Positions 25,318 through 34,120 are shown, counted from the stretch's first letter. The stretch: DNA of 35,694 nt from Chitinivibrionales bacterium (GCA_014728015.1 WJMI01000287.1:1-35694); one strand, 5' to 3'. Notes: generated by a model from the sequence alone, not told the origin. Made by a program: numbers and translations.

Positions 25318-26510
25318 ATAGACTCGCCGGCTTACTCGTTCTCATCTTCACAGCCGCGGCATCAGCCCCAGCCCAACCCCGGGGCGAATCCCTGCTCTAC
25401 CTATCGTTTCTCGAGGGGCTTGGGAGCGGTACAATGGTTGAGGGCGCTTGCGAACGAGATGAGCTCGGAACCCGCCTGCTGTCAAACTCCCGCGCGCGGT
25501 TCGAAATCCCTGCCAGGCGGGCGATCTCAAATGCCACGCTTCACATCGACTTCTATCCACCGCGCATCGACCGCTCGGGGATGCTGATGCGGCCGGGCGG
25601 CCGCGGCTGCGCCTGCGCTTTCACCATTATCACGGGCCGGCTCGTGGTAGAGCTTTCAGATCGTTGGGTGCGTGCATCCGCTCTCGATACGGAATATCTC
25701 GAGACAGATACTACGTACGCTCATATCGACACTCGCATGATCCCTGATGGCGAGGAACGGCGTTTGGAGCTCCACGTTGTAGACAGCAAGGCGCGACTCG
25801 TGGTCAACGGCATGGAAATCCTGTCGACTCCTGTGCATCATCACGATTTCCGCAGCATCATGCTTGACACATACAATCACCCCTTTGTCCTGGCGGCCCT
25901 CGCGCTCTATTCGCTCGAACCCGATTCCCTTGTTGTCAGCAGCGACAGCGGGTACGTTGATGCGCGCGCCGAGTATTTCCCGTCACGCTTCTCCGCCAAC
26001 AAAGGTATTGCCAATCACCACTTCGCGGCCTGGGAAGACGGATTGGCCGCGCCGCACGCTTTGTTCACCACGTTCGCTTCGGACAGCCAGATTCACGCGG
26101 CGCTCTACGAAGCCGGCGCCCGGCCGGGCAACAACCTTATGTACGAAACATGGTCTCGACGGGACGACAGCCTGTCCCGCGCTCCGGACCGCCGTACCAA
26201 CGGCGACCCGGTAGAAATACAAATTCGTTTCGGGAGATCGGTCTACACGGTCGACGATGTGCTTCGGGACAATCGCGGCAAGCAGTTCGAGTTCCGGTTT
26301 TCAGGCAATCTGCGGCACAGAGCCAAGTGGCGCACCGGCGGCGTGGTATGCCTGCAAAGTTGTCCGGGAGGAACAATCGGCAACCGCGCGTATACCATGC
26401 GCGATCTAGCCAAGGGCGCGTGTGGATTTGCGCCGATATCCGGACTCCCCTTTCAAGAAGGAGAAAAAGTCACTCTTCGGTTCAAACTCACAGAAAGAAG
26501 GTGGCCATGA
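25314..26510 (+). CDS. Exported two-part protein with YdjY-like domain
   Basis: A 398-residue protein with a signal peptide (cleavage near residue 20, SAPAQP). The first half (about 30-205) looks like a concanavalin/LamG-type jelly roll (TLHIDFYPPRIDRSGMLM, LELHVVDSKARLVVNGMEIL). The second half (about 215-395) matches YdjY-like domains: HHFAAWEDGLAAPHALFTTF, then IHAALYEAGARPGNN. YdjY-type proteins often occur with ferredoxins and membrane Fe-S proteins, as here further downstream. The start overlaps the barrel gene stop by four bases (ATGA) and the stop overlaps the DUF547 start likewise. Confidence 0.65.
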   Translation: MNRLAGLLVLIFTAAASAPAQPRGESLLYLSFLEGLGSGTMVEGACERDELGTRLLSNSRARFEIPARRAISNATLHIDFYPPRIDRSGMLMRPGGRGCACAFTIITGRLVVELSDRWVRASALDTEYLETDTTYAHIDTRMIPDGEERRLELHVVDSKARLVVNGMEILSTPVHHHDFRSIMLDTYNHPFVLAALALYSLEPDSLVVSSDSGYVDARAEYFPSRFSANKGIANHHFAAWEDGLAAPHALFTTFASDSQIHAALYEAGARPGNNLMYETWSRRDDSLSRAPDRRTNGDPVEIQIRFGRSVYTVDDVLRDNRGKQFEFRFSGNLRHRAKWRTGGVVCLQSCPGGTIGNRAYTMRDLAKGACGFAPISGLPFQEGEKVTLRFKLTERRWP

Positions 26511-27217
26511 AACGCGCGCTTTTGTTTCTTATCGTGTGCATCGCATCGGCCCGGGCATTCGACCCCGCATATCCCATGTATAGCGAGATTCTTTCTGAAT
26601 ACGTTTGCGATGCGGGAGTCGATTACGCCGCGCTGGTCCAGGATGCGGCGCTGGATCCCGTCCAGAAGGAGTTTACATCGCTTACCAGGCAGATGTATGA
26701 AACGCTTGGCCGCGAGGATCGAATAGCGTTCTTCGCAAACCTGTACAACTTCTATACGCTGAAACTGATTGCCGGCCACTATCCCGTCAAATCAATCAAG
26801 GAAATCGACAAACCATGGGCGCGAGAGATCGTACCGCTGTTCGGCGACTCTGTTTCTCTCGACCACGTGGAACATCAGATCATGCGCAAGCAGTTCGACA
26901 AGCCCCGAATTCATTTCGCGCTCAATTGCGCATCGCTGGGCTGCCCGGCGCTTCGGGACGAACCATATGTCGGCAACCGGCTCGATGCACAGCTCGAAAG
27001 CGCGGCAAAGGCATTCCTCACCGATACGGCCAGAAATCGCATCGAGGGCAATACACTCGTGCTCTCGAAGATACTCAAGTGGTACGGCGGCGACTTCAAG
27101 AAGAAATACGGCGGCTATGAGGAGTACGTCAAGAAAGTGCTCGGCATCACGGGCAAAGTCAAAGTGCGTTTTCTCGACTATGACTGGGACCTTAACGACG
27201 CAGACTCTTGTGACTAG
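26507..27217 (+). CDS. DUF547-family exported protein
   Basis: A 236-residue protein with a signal peptide (MKRALLFLIVCIASARA, cleavage at 17). The DUF547 domain covers about 60-185, with AFFANLYNFYTLKLI and IHFALNCASLGCPALRDEPY as the typical conserved blocks; the NCAS-LGCP motif is the family signature. The function is unknown; the fold has been compared to transglutaminase-like proteases, with the conserved Cys a possible nucleophile. The ATG at 26507 overlaps the preceding stop. A reading that starts at 26150 lies mostly inside the upstream gene and was rejected. Confidence 0.85.
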   Translation: MKRALLFLIVCIASARAFDPAYPMYSEILSEYVCDAGVDYAALVQDAALDPVQKEFTSLTRQMYETLGREDRIAFFANLYNFYTLKLIAGHYPVKSIKEIDKPWAREIVPLFGDSVSLDHVEHQIMRKQFDKPRIHFALNCASLGCPALRDEPYVGNRLDAQLESAAKAFLTDTARNRIEGNTLVLSKILKWYGGDFKKKYGGYEEYVKKVLGITGKVKVRFLDYDWDLNDADSCD

Positions 27218-27243
27218 CTGTTCCCGGTATCCCGGAGGAAATC

Positions 27244-29214
27244 CTGCGTAATTCCGCCCGCACAGCCCTATGTATCGCCCTCCCGGCCCTCTACCTCGGC
27301 TGTGCCTTCTGGATAGGGTCACGCGGCGAGCGCATTGTCGGCGATTTCCGCCTGCTGGCCGCGTATGCGCTGATGTTCGCCGGCATGCTCGCCCTGTGGC
27401 GCATGTGCCGCGGGACAAAAGCCGTGCTTGCCGTGGTCATTCTGGGCATAGTCGCGCGCATCGCTTTCTTGAATTTTCCGCATAGCGATGACGTTCACCG
27501 GTATATCTGGGAAGGCAGGATTCAGAATCTGGGGCATAATCCCTTCGCTCTCGCCCCGGATGCGCAAAAGCTGGAAACGGCACGCGACGACAATTGGGAG
27601 GGAATAAATCACAAACATGTTTCGACCAGCTACTGGCCCTTTTCTCAAATGCTGTTTCGGGCTGTCGTTTCAGCAGCACCCTCTCCCCTTGCATTCAAAA
27701 TCTTGTTCACACTGTTCGATCTCGGCATCATGCTTCTGCTTTTCGCTCTCATGCGAAGGCTGAATACCCCGCCGCATCATCTACTCCTGTATGCATTGAA
27801 TCCCCTTGTACTCGTCTATACCGCCGGGGAAGGTCATCTCGAGATAGTCGTTGCCTTCTGGCTCATGCTCTCGATGCTGGCGTATGCCAAAAGACGCTAC
27901 GCGCTCATGTACGTGAGCCTGGGGCTGGCCGTCATGACCAAGGTTCCTGCTGCGATCGTAGTCCCGTTTCTGGTAAGACGGAACAATTTGCGCCTTGCCC
28001 CGCTGTTTGGCATACCATTCCTTCTTTCTGTTCCCTATCTCACCGATGGTGTGTCATTCCTTCACGTGCCCGCCATGTTCGCCCGCGAATATCACTACAA
28101 CGGTCTCGCAGATTTTCTTCTCAGACCGATTCTCGGCGGATCAAATGTGCTCCCCGTCCTTGCCTGTCTACTGCTCATCACACTCGCCACAATCTTTCTT
28201 CTCACCACCGACAGGATACGGGCCTCCATGTATGCGCTTGGAGCCTTTCTCGTGTTCAGCACGACCGTGCATCCATGGTATCTGCTCACCATAACGCCTT
28301 TTCTTGTTCTTTACCGTTCCGGTCCGTGGCTCGCGCTGCACATCACATCAGTCGCGCTCATCTTCGTTTTTAACCCATGGGCCCGGGATCCATTTTGGCA
28401 CGCCACGAATCTGCTTATCACCTTTGAATATGTGCCTTTTGTCATCATGGGTCTCCGGGCCATGGTGACCGGGAATCGCCACGGACCGGGACATTACGGA
28501 TCCCCGCAGGATGTTTCCGTGGTAGTCCCCGCGCGCAACGAGCAGGATCACATCCGCATGTGCCTTGATTCGATACGCAACCAGGAGGGCGTGCGCGAGA
28601 TACTGGTTGTCGATGGCGGTTCTGATGATCGCACGCGCGAAATAGCCGAAGGCGCCGCGGGCACACGCGTGATTGATTCGCCGTCGGGACGCGGCGTGCA
28701 AATCCGTCGGGGAGCGCGGGAGGCTGGCGGAGACGTGGTGCTCGTCCTGCACGCGGATTCGCGGCTTCAGCCGGATGCTGTTCCCCGGGTGATCGATATT
28801 CTGAGACGGCGCCCCGATGTCGTGGGCGGCTCATTCAGCGCCCGGTATGACAGCAGCCAAACCCGTTTCCGCTTCACGGAGTTTTTGAACAACCTGCGGG
28901 CGCGCGTGTTTGGCATATCGTTCGGAGACCAGGGACAGTTCTTCAGGCGGAAGTCGATCGCAGACAGGATACCGCCGCTGCGGCTTATGGAAGATATTGA
29001 GCTGTCCTTGCTCATAAAAGAATTCGGCGCTGCGGGATTTGTGCGCGGCGGGGTCGTCAGCTCGACACGCGGGTGGGAACGCGCGGGCTACGCCAGGAAC
29101 TTCCTGAAGGTGATTTCGCTTACAACGCTCTATATCGTTCGCCGGGCGTTCGGCCTTTGCAGTAAGGACTGCGCCGATTTTGAAAGAATGTATTATGGAA
29201 AGGCCAGGGCATGA
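27244..29214 (+). CDS. GT-C membrane glycosyltransferase fused to GT2 (TIGR04283-like) domain
   Basis: A single frame of 656 residues if the CTG at 27244 is used. Residues 1-415 hold about ten membrane helices with a GT-C acidic loop, SDDVHRYIWEGRIQNLGHNPF spread over the first periplasmic loop, as in polyprenol-linked mannosyltransferase-like enzymes. Residues about 422-650 are a cytosolic GT2 domain: VSVVVPARNEQDHIRMCLDS, VLVLHADSRL (DxD-like) and LMEDIELSLLIKEFG, best matching TIGR04283. The first ATG (27373) would cut off the first helix (RTALCIALPALYLGCAFW). GGAGGA lies three bases before the CTG, so a rare CTG or ATT start is likely. The stop overlaps the next gene. Confidence 0.78.
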   Translation: MRNSARTALCIALPALYLGCAFWIGSRGERIVGDFRLLAAYALMFAGMLALWRMCRGTKAVLAVVILGIVARIAFLNFPHSDDVHRYIWEGRIQNLGHNPFALAPDAQKLETARDDNWEGINHKHVSTSYWPFSQMLFRAVVSAAPSPLAFKILFTLFDLGIMLLLFALMRRLNTPPHHLLLYALNPLVLVYTAGEGHLEIVVAFWLMLSMLAYAKRRYALMYVSLGLAVMTKVPAAIVVPFLVRRNNLRLAPLFGIPFLLSVPYLTDGVSFLHVPAMFAREYHYNGLADFLLRPILGGSNVLPVLACLLLITLATIFLLTTDRIRASMYALGAFLVFSTTVHPWYLLTITPFLVLYRSGPWLALHITSVALIFVFNPWARDPFWHATNLLITFEYVPFVIMGLRAMVTGNRHGPGHYGSPQDVSVVVPARNEQDHIRMCLDSIRNQEGVREILVVDGGSDDRTREIAEGAAGTRVIDSPSGRGVQIRRGAREAGGDVVLVLHADSRLQPDAVPRVIDILRRRPDVVGGSFSARYDSSQTRFRFTEFLNNLRARVFGISFGDQGQFFRRKSIADRIPPLRLMEDIELSLLIKEFGAAGFVRGGVVSSTRGWERAGYARNFLKVISLTTLYIVRRAFGLCSKDCADFERMYYGKARA

Positions 29215-29837
29215 ACGGTATAGCATCGGCAGCAGTGGTGTTCGCAAAGGTCCCCGGCCTGGGTATTGCGAAATCGCGCATTGCCGCGACCCACGGGCAG
29301 GAGACCGCGGAGCAGGTATATGCGGAACTGCTCGGCGCCACGGCCCGCATCGTGTCACCCCTTCCCCACCATGTCGCGTTTACCGGCGCCGATGCGCCGG
29401 GACCTCTGAAAGACATATTCGGGACAGCCTCATCCTTTTTTCAGCAATGCGATGGTGATCTGGGAAAGCGAATTCAGCACGCGTTCCAGCATCTTTTCGG
29501 CCAGGGTTACCGTGAGGTATGCGCGCTGGGATGCGATTGTCCTTCAACGCAATCATCCGATATTACCGCTGCTCTCGCTGAGGTGCGGTCAGGCACCGAT
29601 GTTGTTCTTGGCCCTGCAAGTGACGGCGGCTATTACCTGATCGCCCTGACGCGCGGCAAGGACTATGTATTTTCGGTATCGGGGTGGGGAACATCGAAGC
29701 TGCTCGGCGAAACCGTGGCGGCGATTCGGCGTCATGGTGATTCGTACAAGCTGCTTCGTGAACTCACCGACATCGATATGATGGCCGACTATCAGGCATG
29801 GAAATGCCATTCGCCGGAAAAAGGAGCTGACACATGA
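29211..29837 (+). CDS. DUF2064 / TIGR04282-type GT-A glycosyltransferase
   Basis: A 208-residue protein with a nucleotide-sugar-transferase-like GT-A fold. Typical blocks are AAVVFAKVPGLGIAKSRIAA (residues 7-26), VCALGCDCPSTQ (the usual 'GsDcP' segment, about 104-115) and VVLGPASDGGYYLIAL (130-145). TIGR04282 proteins are annotated by association with the TIGR04283 GT2 proteins in arsenosugar-type clusters; both types are adjacent here. No ArsM or ArsS gene is in this window, so an arsenic link is not supported. The start overlaps the fused transferase by four bases. Confidence 0.85.
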   Translation: MNGIASAAVVFAKVPGLGIAKSRIAATHGQETAEQVYAELLGATARIVSPLPHHVAFTGADAPGPLKDIFGTASSFFQQCDGDLGKRIQHAFQHLFGQGYREVCALGCDCPSTQSSDITAALAEVRSGTDVVLGPASDGGYYLIALTRGKDYVFSVSGWGTSKLLGETVAAIRRHGDSYKLLRELTDIDMMADYQAWKCHSPEKGADT

Positions 29838-30355
29838 AGATAGCAGTCATTGTTTTCCTCGCGCTGGTTCTTGCATCGTGCACGGGAACGAGGCCGTCGC
29901 ATATCGGCGACGGCGCACTGGCGCCTTGCCCCGGGACTCCGAACTGCGTGTCCACGAAAGCACCCGCCGACGACAGCGCTCATGCTATCGCGCCGTTAGT
30001 TTATTCGGGCTCGATGGAAGATGCCATGGCGACACTGAAAGCAGCGGTCGATTCCATGCCGCGGACCGAGCTTGTCGCGGAAACCAAAGACTATCTCTAT
30101 GTGGAATTCACCTCCGCAGTGTGGCGTTTTGTTGACGATGTTGAATTTATTTTCGACGATGAGAAAAAGGTCATTCATTTCAGGTCGGCATCACGCCTGG
30201 GGAAAAGCGATTTGGGAGTCAACCGGGCCCGGATGGAGGAAGTGCGGGCGTTATTCGAAGAAGCATCGGGTGGTGCCGCGAGCGGGAACAACACCCAAAA
30301 CAGCGAGGAACCGCCAGAACCCGGGGAAGCCCCGGCCGACACTTCCGCCAGGTAA
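29834..30355 (+). CDS. DUF1499 lipoprotein
   Basis: A 173-residue protein with a lipoprotein signal (MKIAVIVFLALVLASC, lipidated Cys16). The DUF1499 domain covers about 28-138: LAPCPGTPNCVSTKA, EFTSAVWRFVDDVEF and FRSASRLGKSDLGVNRARME are the family hallmarks. The tail (140-173) is a Pro/Glu/Ser-rich disordered stretch. Function unknown; the family often sits in membrane-stress or glycan-related clusters. ATGA overlap with the preceding gene; two bases separate it from the next. Confidence 0.88.
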   Translation: MKIAVIVFLALVLASCTGTRPSHIGDGALAPCPGTPNCVSTKAPADDSAHAIAPLVYSGSMEDAMATLKAAVDSMPRTELVAETKDYLYVEFTSAVWRFVDDVEFIFDDEKKVIHFRSASRLGKSDLGVNRARMEEVRALFEEASGGAASGNNTQNSEEPPEPGEAPADTSAR

Positions 30356-30357
30356 CC

Positions 30358-32826
30358 TTGAGTGATATTCAGCCTATGAAATTTCCTGCTCTCTACTTCA
30401 ACTGGCTCCAGAAAGATAATCCCACCGGCACGGTGGATATGCTTCCCGAGATCCGTGACGGGTTTGAGACATCGGTGCCGGGCATCTACTGCACCGGCGA
30501 CCTCACAGGCATACCGCTTATCAAGCTCGCGGCGGAATCGGGATACGACCTGATCGAGAAGCTCCATGCGGACAGCTCGTTCCGTCGTGCGCGCGAGGGA
30601 AACACCGATAGCGAGATGCTCGACCTGGTAATCTGCGGCGCGGGACCATCGGGCATGGCCGCCTGCATGCGCGCGCAGGAGCTCGGGTATACGGGAGTGG
30701 TACTCGAGTCATCGCAGAAATTCAATACGATCGTCAATTTCCCCGCCGGTAAGCCCATTTATGTGACGCCGGTCGATCCCCCCATGAAATCCGCCCTGGA
30801 TTTCAGCGACGGAACCAAGGAAACGCTTCTTGCAGAGCTCCACGAAGACATCAAGGGCAAGGACCTCCCGGTCCATGAAGGCGAAATGGTCCAACAGGTC
30901 ATTCGGGAGCAAAAGGGGTTCACGGTCAAGACAACAAAGGGCAGCTACCGGGCGCTTCGCGTAATCGTCGCAATCGGCAAAACCGGCAATGCCCGCATGC
31001 TCGATGTCCCGGGGGAAAAGCTTCCCAAGGTATTTACCAGACTTATCGATCCTGGCGAGTACCAGGATGCCGATGTTCTGGTGGTGGGCGGCGGCGACAG
31101 CGCACTCGAGGCTGCCGTGGCGCTGGCCCGGGAGGGAAACCGGGTAACGCTTTCCTACCGCAAAGCATCCTTTTCGCGTCCGAAAGAGCACAATGTAGCG
31201 GCGTTCGACACATTGGCCCGCCAAGGGAAAATCACGGCGATATTCGAAAGCACGGTCAAAGAAATCCGGGAAGACGATGTAGTGCTCAACACGAGCGAGG
31301 GTGAAAAGACGTTGCCGAACCAGGCCGTGTTCGCGCTCATCGGGACCGAAATACCCATACGGTTCTTCAGAAGATCCAATATCCGCATGGAAGGCGACCG
31401 GGATCATGCGTATTATATGAAATTTTCCGGCCTGCTTCTGTTTGCATCGGTACTCTATTTCGGCAAGAAAGCGCCAGATACGCCGGTATCGGGTTTCATG
31501 GATTTCTTCGGTCTTCCCGCAGTGTTCCTCGCGAAAACCTGGCCCAGGATGCTGAACGGTATGATCGCCTGGACGAGCTTCATGGCTTTGCTCCTGTGCC
31601 TTGGATACCTTGCCGTACACTTCGCGAAAAATGCATCACGCTATTTCAACCGGCCATGGAACTCCTTTAAATACTCCTATTATGCGGCCACGGCAGTGCT
31701 ATTTGCCTATCTTTACGTGGCCTACAAGCTGGCAGGCCAGCGCCCGGTATTCGGGGACATGGGCGGATGGTATACGCTCATGTATTCGCTGACAATCGTC
31801 GTATTCGGATTCCGGCGCGTTTTCCTCAAGCCGACAGGCTATATCACGCGCCAGACCTATGTGCTCATGGCGTTCCAGGTAGTACCGCTCTTCATCCTGC
31901 CGATGTTCATCTTCCCGTGGATGGGCACGACCGGGCTCTTCAACGACTGGATCATGCAGAACGTCTTTCCGGGCGAATCGTACTGGCGCGCATACGGGCT
32001 GATTCTCGCCTGGCCCTTGTTTATCCACAACCTTGCTATGGGAGAGCCAACGTTGTTCTGGCTGGTTGCCGGCATTGGCCAGACGTTTCTGATTATCCCC
32101 TGGCTCAATTACGTGTGGGGAAAAGGCGCCTACTGCGGCTGGATTTGTTCGTGCGGAGCGCTCGCCGAGACGCTGGGCGACGAGTATCGCACCACGGCAT
32201 TCCACGGGTCCGCGGCCAAGAAGGCGGATAACGCCGGGCAGGTCGTTCTCTGGGGAGCCGGCTTTGTGACGCTGCTTGCCTGGCTGGCCGGCTCGGGCGG
32301 AAGCCCTGCCTCTGATGTGGCGGGGCACGTGTACAACGTCGTGGTCGATATCTTCTTTGCAGGGGTTCTGGGTCTCGGTGTGTATTTCTTCTGGTCCGGC
32401 CGCGTGTGGTGCCGTTTTCTCTGCCCGCTTGCCGCGCTTATGCATATCTATACAAGGTTCTCGAAGTACCGCATCATGTCCAACAAGAAACGATGTATTT
32501 CCTGCAATATATGTACGAAGGTATGCCATATGGGTATCGATGTCATGTCGTACGCAAACAAGGGCATACCCATGAACGATGTCGAATGCGTGCGATGCAG
32601 CGCGTGCGTGGTAAACTGCCCGCTTCAGGTATTAACATTCGGAGATGTGGGCGGGGTGGACCTGGACAACTCCAAATATAAAGAGAAGTACTTCCCGCTC
32701 AAGCGCGGCTGGGAGGCCGGACTTCCGAAAGAGGATATCGAGATGCTTCTACGGGAAGAATCCGAAAAGCATCCGGAAGTTATTTCGAGTCGCGGGACAG
32801 GGGCTCGGAAGGCGGTTGCCGAATGA
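30358..32826 (+). CDS. Flavin oxidoreductase / membrane polyferredoxin fusion
   Basis: An 822-residue inner-membrane protein. Residues 8-70 carry a FAD-protein tail motif (PGIYCTGDLTGIPLIKLAAE). Residues 88-345 form a thioredoxin-reductase-like domain with FAD motif GAGPSG (94-99) and NAD(P) motif GGGDSA (244-249) but no CxxC. About nine membrane helices follow (355-700) with NapH/NosR-like Cys motifs CGWICSCGA (near 593) and WCRFLCPLAAL (near 685). Two [4Fe-4S] motifs are C713/716/719/723 and C744/747/750/754. It likely moves electrons between NAD(P)H and quinone or a periplasmic partner. It starts at TTG 30358; an ATG at 30376 is the alternative. Confidence 0.82.
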   Translation: MSDIQPMKFPALYFNWLQKDNPTGTVDMLPEIRDGFETSVPGIYCTGDLTGIPLIKLAAESGYDLIEKLHADSSFRRAREGNTDSEMLDLVICGAGPSGMAACMRAQELGYTGVVLESSQKFNTIVNFPAGKPIYVTPVDPPMKSALDFSDGTKETLLAELHEDIKGKDLPVHEGEMVQQVIREQKGFTVKTTKGSYRALRVIVAIGKTGNARMLDVPGEKLPKVFTRLIDPGEYQDADVLVVGGGDSALEAAVALAREGNRVTLSYRKASFSRPKEHNVAAFDTLARQGKITAIFESTVKEIREDDVVLNTSEGEKTLPNQAVFALIGTEIPIRFFRRSNIRMEGDRDHAYYMKFSGLLLFASVLYFGKKAPDTPVSGFMDFFGLPAVFLAKTWPRMLNGMIAWTSFMALLLCLGYLAVHFAKNASRYFNRPWNSFKYSYYAATAVLFAYLYVAYKLAGQRPVFGDMGGWYTLMYSLTIVVFGFRRVFLKPTGYITRQTYVLMAFQVVPLFILPMFIFPWMGTTGLFNDWIMQNVFPGESYWRAYGLILAWPLFIHNLAMGEPTLFWLVAGIGQTFLIIPWLNYVWGKGAYCGWICSCGALAETLGDEYRTTAFHGSAAKKADNAGQVVLWGAGFVTLLAWLAGSGGSPASDVAGHVYNVVVDIFFAGVLGLGVYFFWSGRVWCRFLCPLAALMHIYTRFSKYRIMSNKKRCISCNICTKVCHMGIDVMSYANKGIPMNDVECVRCSACVVNCPLQVLTFGDVGGVDLDNSKYKEKYFPLKRGWEAGLPKEDIEMLLREESEKHPEVISSRGTGARKAVAE

Positions 32827-33365
32827 GTGCATTTACGCAGAGGTACCTCGTCCTGGCGCTTGTGTTTGCGCACGGGCTCGTTCCTGATGCGGGTGCCCGG
32901 AGTTCAAGCGCCTATGATAAGATGACCAGGCGGCGTCACGACAGGATGCTGGAGATGTACTATGAATACAAAGTGGAGGCATTTGCCGATGTAGCGGACA
33001 TAACCGTCGAGACCCTCCTGGAAGGTCCGGCGGAAATGGGGTACGTGCTTCTGGATGCGCGCGAAAAGGAGGAGCGCGAGGTATCCATGATTCCCGGCGC
33101 TATTTCTCGGCATGAATTCGAGTCGAACCGGCGCCGCTATAAAGACTCTACCGTGGTGGTCTACTGCACAATCGGATACAGAAGCGGCGTATATGCGAAG
33201 AAGCTCAAACGCAAGGGCTTCAGAGTCTACAATCTGGTCGGCGGCGTGCTCGCGTGGGCACATGCCGGCAGAGAGTTCGTGAACGACAGTATATCAACGC
33301 GCCGGGTGCACGTATATGGCAAGAAGTGGGACCTGGCGCCCATGGACTACGAAGCGACCTGGTAG
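32823..33365 (+). CDS. Exported rhodanese-domain protein
   Basis: A 180-residue protein with a signal peptide (cleavage near residue 26, GARS). The rhodanese domain spans about 60-155 with VLLDAREKEER (76-86) and the active-site loop VVYCTIGYRSG, nucleophile Cys115. Rhodaneses move sulfane sulfur to thiols or cyanide; outside the cytosol they may repair or load Fe-S or thiol partners. It overlaps the polyferredoxin fusion by four bases (ATGA), so both are made together, which suggests the fusion's electrons serve sulfur or thiol chemistry in the periplasm. It is the last gene of the long plus-strand operon. Confidence 0.85.
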   Translation: MSAFTQRYLVLALVFAHGLVPDAGARSSSAYDKMTRRRHDRMLEMYYEYKVEAFADVADITVETLLEGPAEMGYVLLDAREKEEREVSMIPGAISRHEFESNRRRYKDSTVVVYCTIGYRSGVYAKKLKRKGFRVYNLVGGVLAWAHAGREFVNDSISTRRVHVYGKKWDLAPMDYEATW

Positions 33366-33406
33366 GATTGCCCGGCAGTACCCGCCACAGGGGAACTCAT
33401 GGTGCA

Positions 33407-34120
33407 CTATCCTCGTCGGATTTCGCCGGCGGCCTCTCCCGTCTTCTGCTTCTTCCATGCATCGGCAGATACGACAATCGTCCTCCCCTCCCACGACAGT
33501 CTCCCGGCGTTCTTGAGGCGGAGCAGAAGCCTGGAGAAAGTCTCAGGCGTCGCCCCGATCGCCGCGGCAACATCTTTCTTGGACATGTTGGGCACGATGC
33601 GGGTTTTCCGGCCGAATTGCTCTTCAAGAAACAGGAACAGACGGTCCTCGACATCGTGCGAAGTGAGATACTCAATCTGATCCGCCAGAAAGCGCATTTT
33701 CTCGAACAGGTTCCCAAGAAAATCATTGCGGAATGCCTCATCCTGAAGAAGGCATGAGAACTGGAGTTTGGGAATCTTGTACAAGTGGCTGGTCTTGAGC
33801 GCCACCGCGCTGACCGGGTACCTGTCCCGCTCGAACAGTATGGCCTCGGCAAACATCTCGCCCGCCTTGACGACCTTGATCACAATCTCCCTGCCGTCAG
33901 GCGCGCTCTTGGAGAGCTGCACGCCGCCCGCGATGAGCACGTAGATGTATTCGCCCTTGTCGCCCTGCAGAAACAGCACCTGTCTCTTGTTGAATGTCGC
34001 GGGAAGGCATATTGCGGCCAAGGCCTCCCTGCTCTGCCGTGATATGCGGTCAAACAGCGTTGTTCGTGCAAGGATTTCTTCTCTCCGGTGGTGCTCTGCC
34101 ACGCATTGTCTCCCGGACAT
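33407..34120 (-). CDS. CRP/FNR-family transcriptional regulator (DNR/NNR-like)
   Basis: A 237-residue protein with an N-terminal cNMP-type sensor domain (about 20-140; LFDRISRQSREALAAICLPA, VLFLQGDKGEYIYVLIAGGV) and a C-terminal helix-turn-helix (about 165-225) with recognition helix ATPETFSRLLLRL. The E..SR residues are those that read TTGAT boxes in FNR. It lacks the N-terminal Cys cluster of oxygen-sensing FNR, so it is closer to DNR/NNR (NO or redox sensing) proteins. It diverges from the ferredoxin-like gene; a TTGAT-N4-GTCAA box lies between them at 34186-34199. It probably controls that gene and perhaps itself. Confidence 0.87.
   Translation of the reverse strand: MSGRQCVAEHHRREEILARTTLFDRISRQSREALAAICLPATFNKRQVLFLQGDKGEYIYVLIAGGVQLSKSAPDGREIVIKVVKAGEMFAEAILFERDRYPVSAVALKTSHLYKIPKLQFSCLLQDEAFRNDFLGNLFEKMRFLADQIEYLTSHDVEDRLFLFLEEQFGRKTRIVPNMSKKDVAAAIGATPETFSRLLLRLKNAGRLSWEGRTIVVSADAWKKQKTGEAAGEIRRG

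Noticed and set aside
27594-28373. Plus-strand frame of 259 codons inside the glycosyltransferase fusion
   Set aside because: Out of frame with a clear membrane enzyme; Arg/Ser/His-rich shadow translation.
27244-29837. Arsenosugar biosynthesis locus
   Set aside because: Only the two transferase families that co-occur with it are here; no ArsM methyltransferase or ArsS radical SAM gene is in the window.
30709-32529. Two long minus-strand open frames opposite the oxidoreductase/polyferredoxin fusion
   Set aside because: The plus strand has full motif support; the antisense translations show none.
33407-34120. Oxygen-sensing FNR proper
   Set aside because: The N-terminus has one Cys only; the four-Cys cluster site of FNR is absent.
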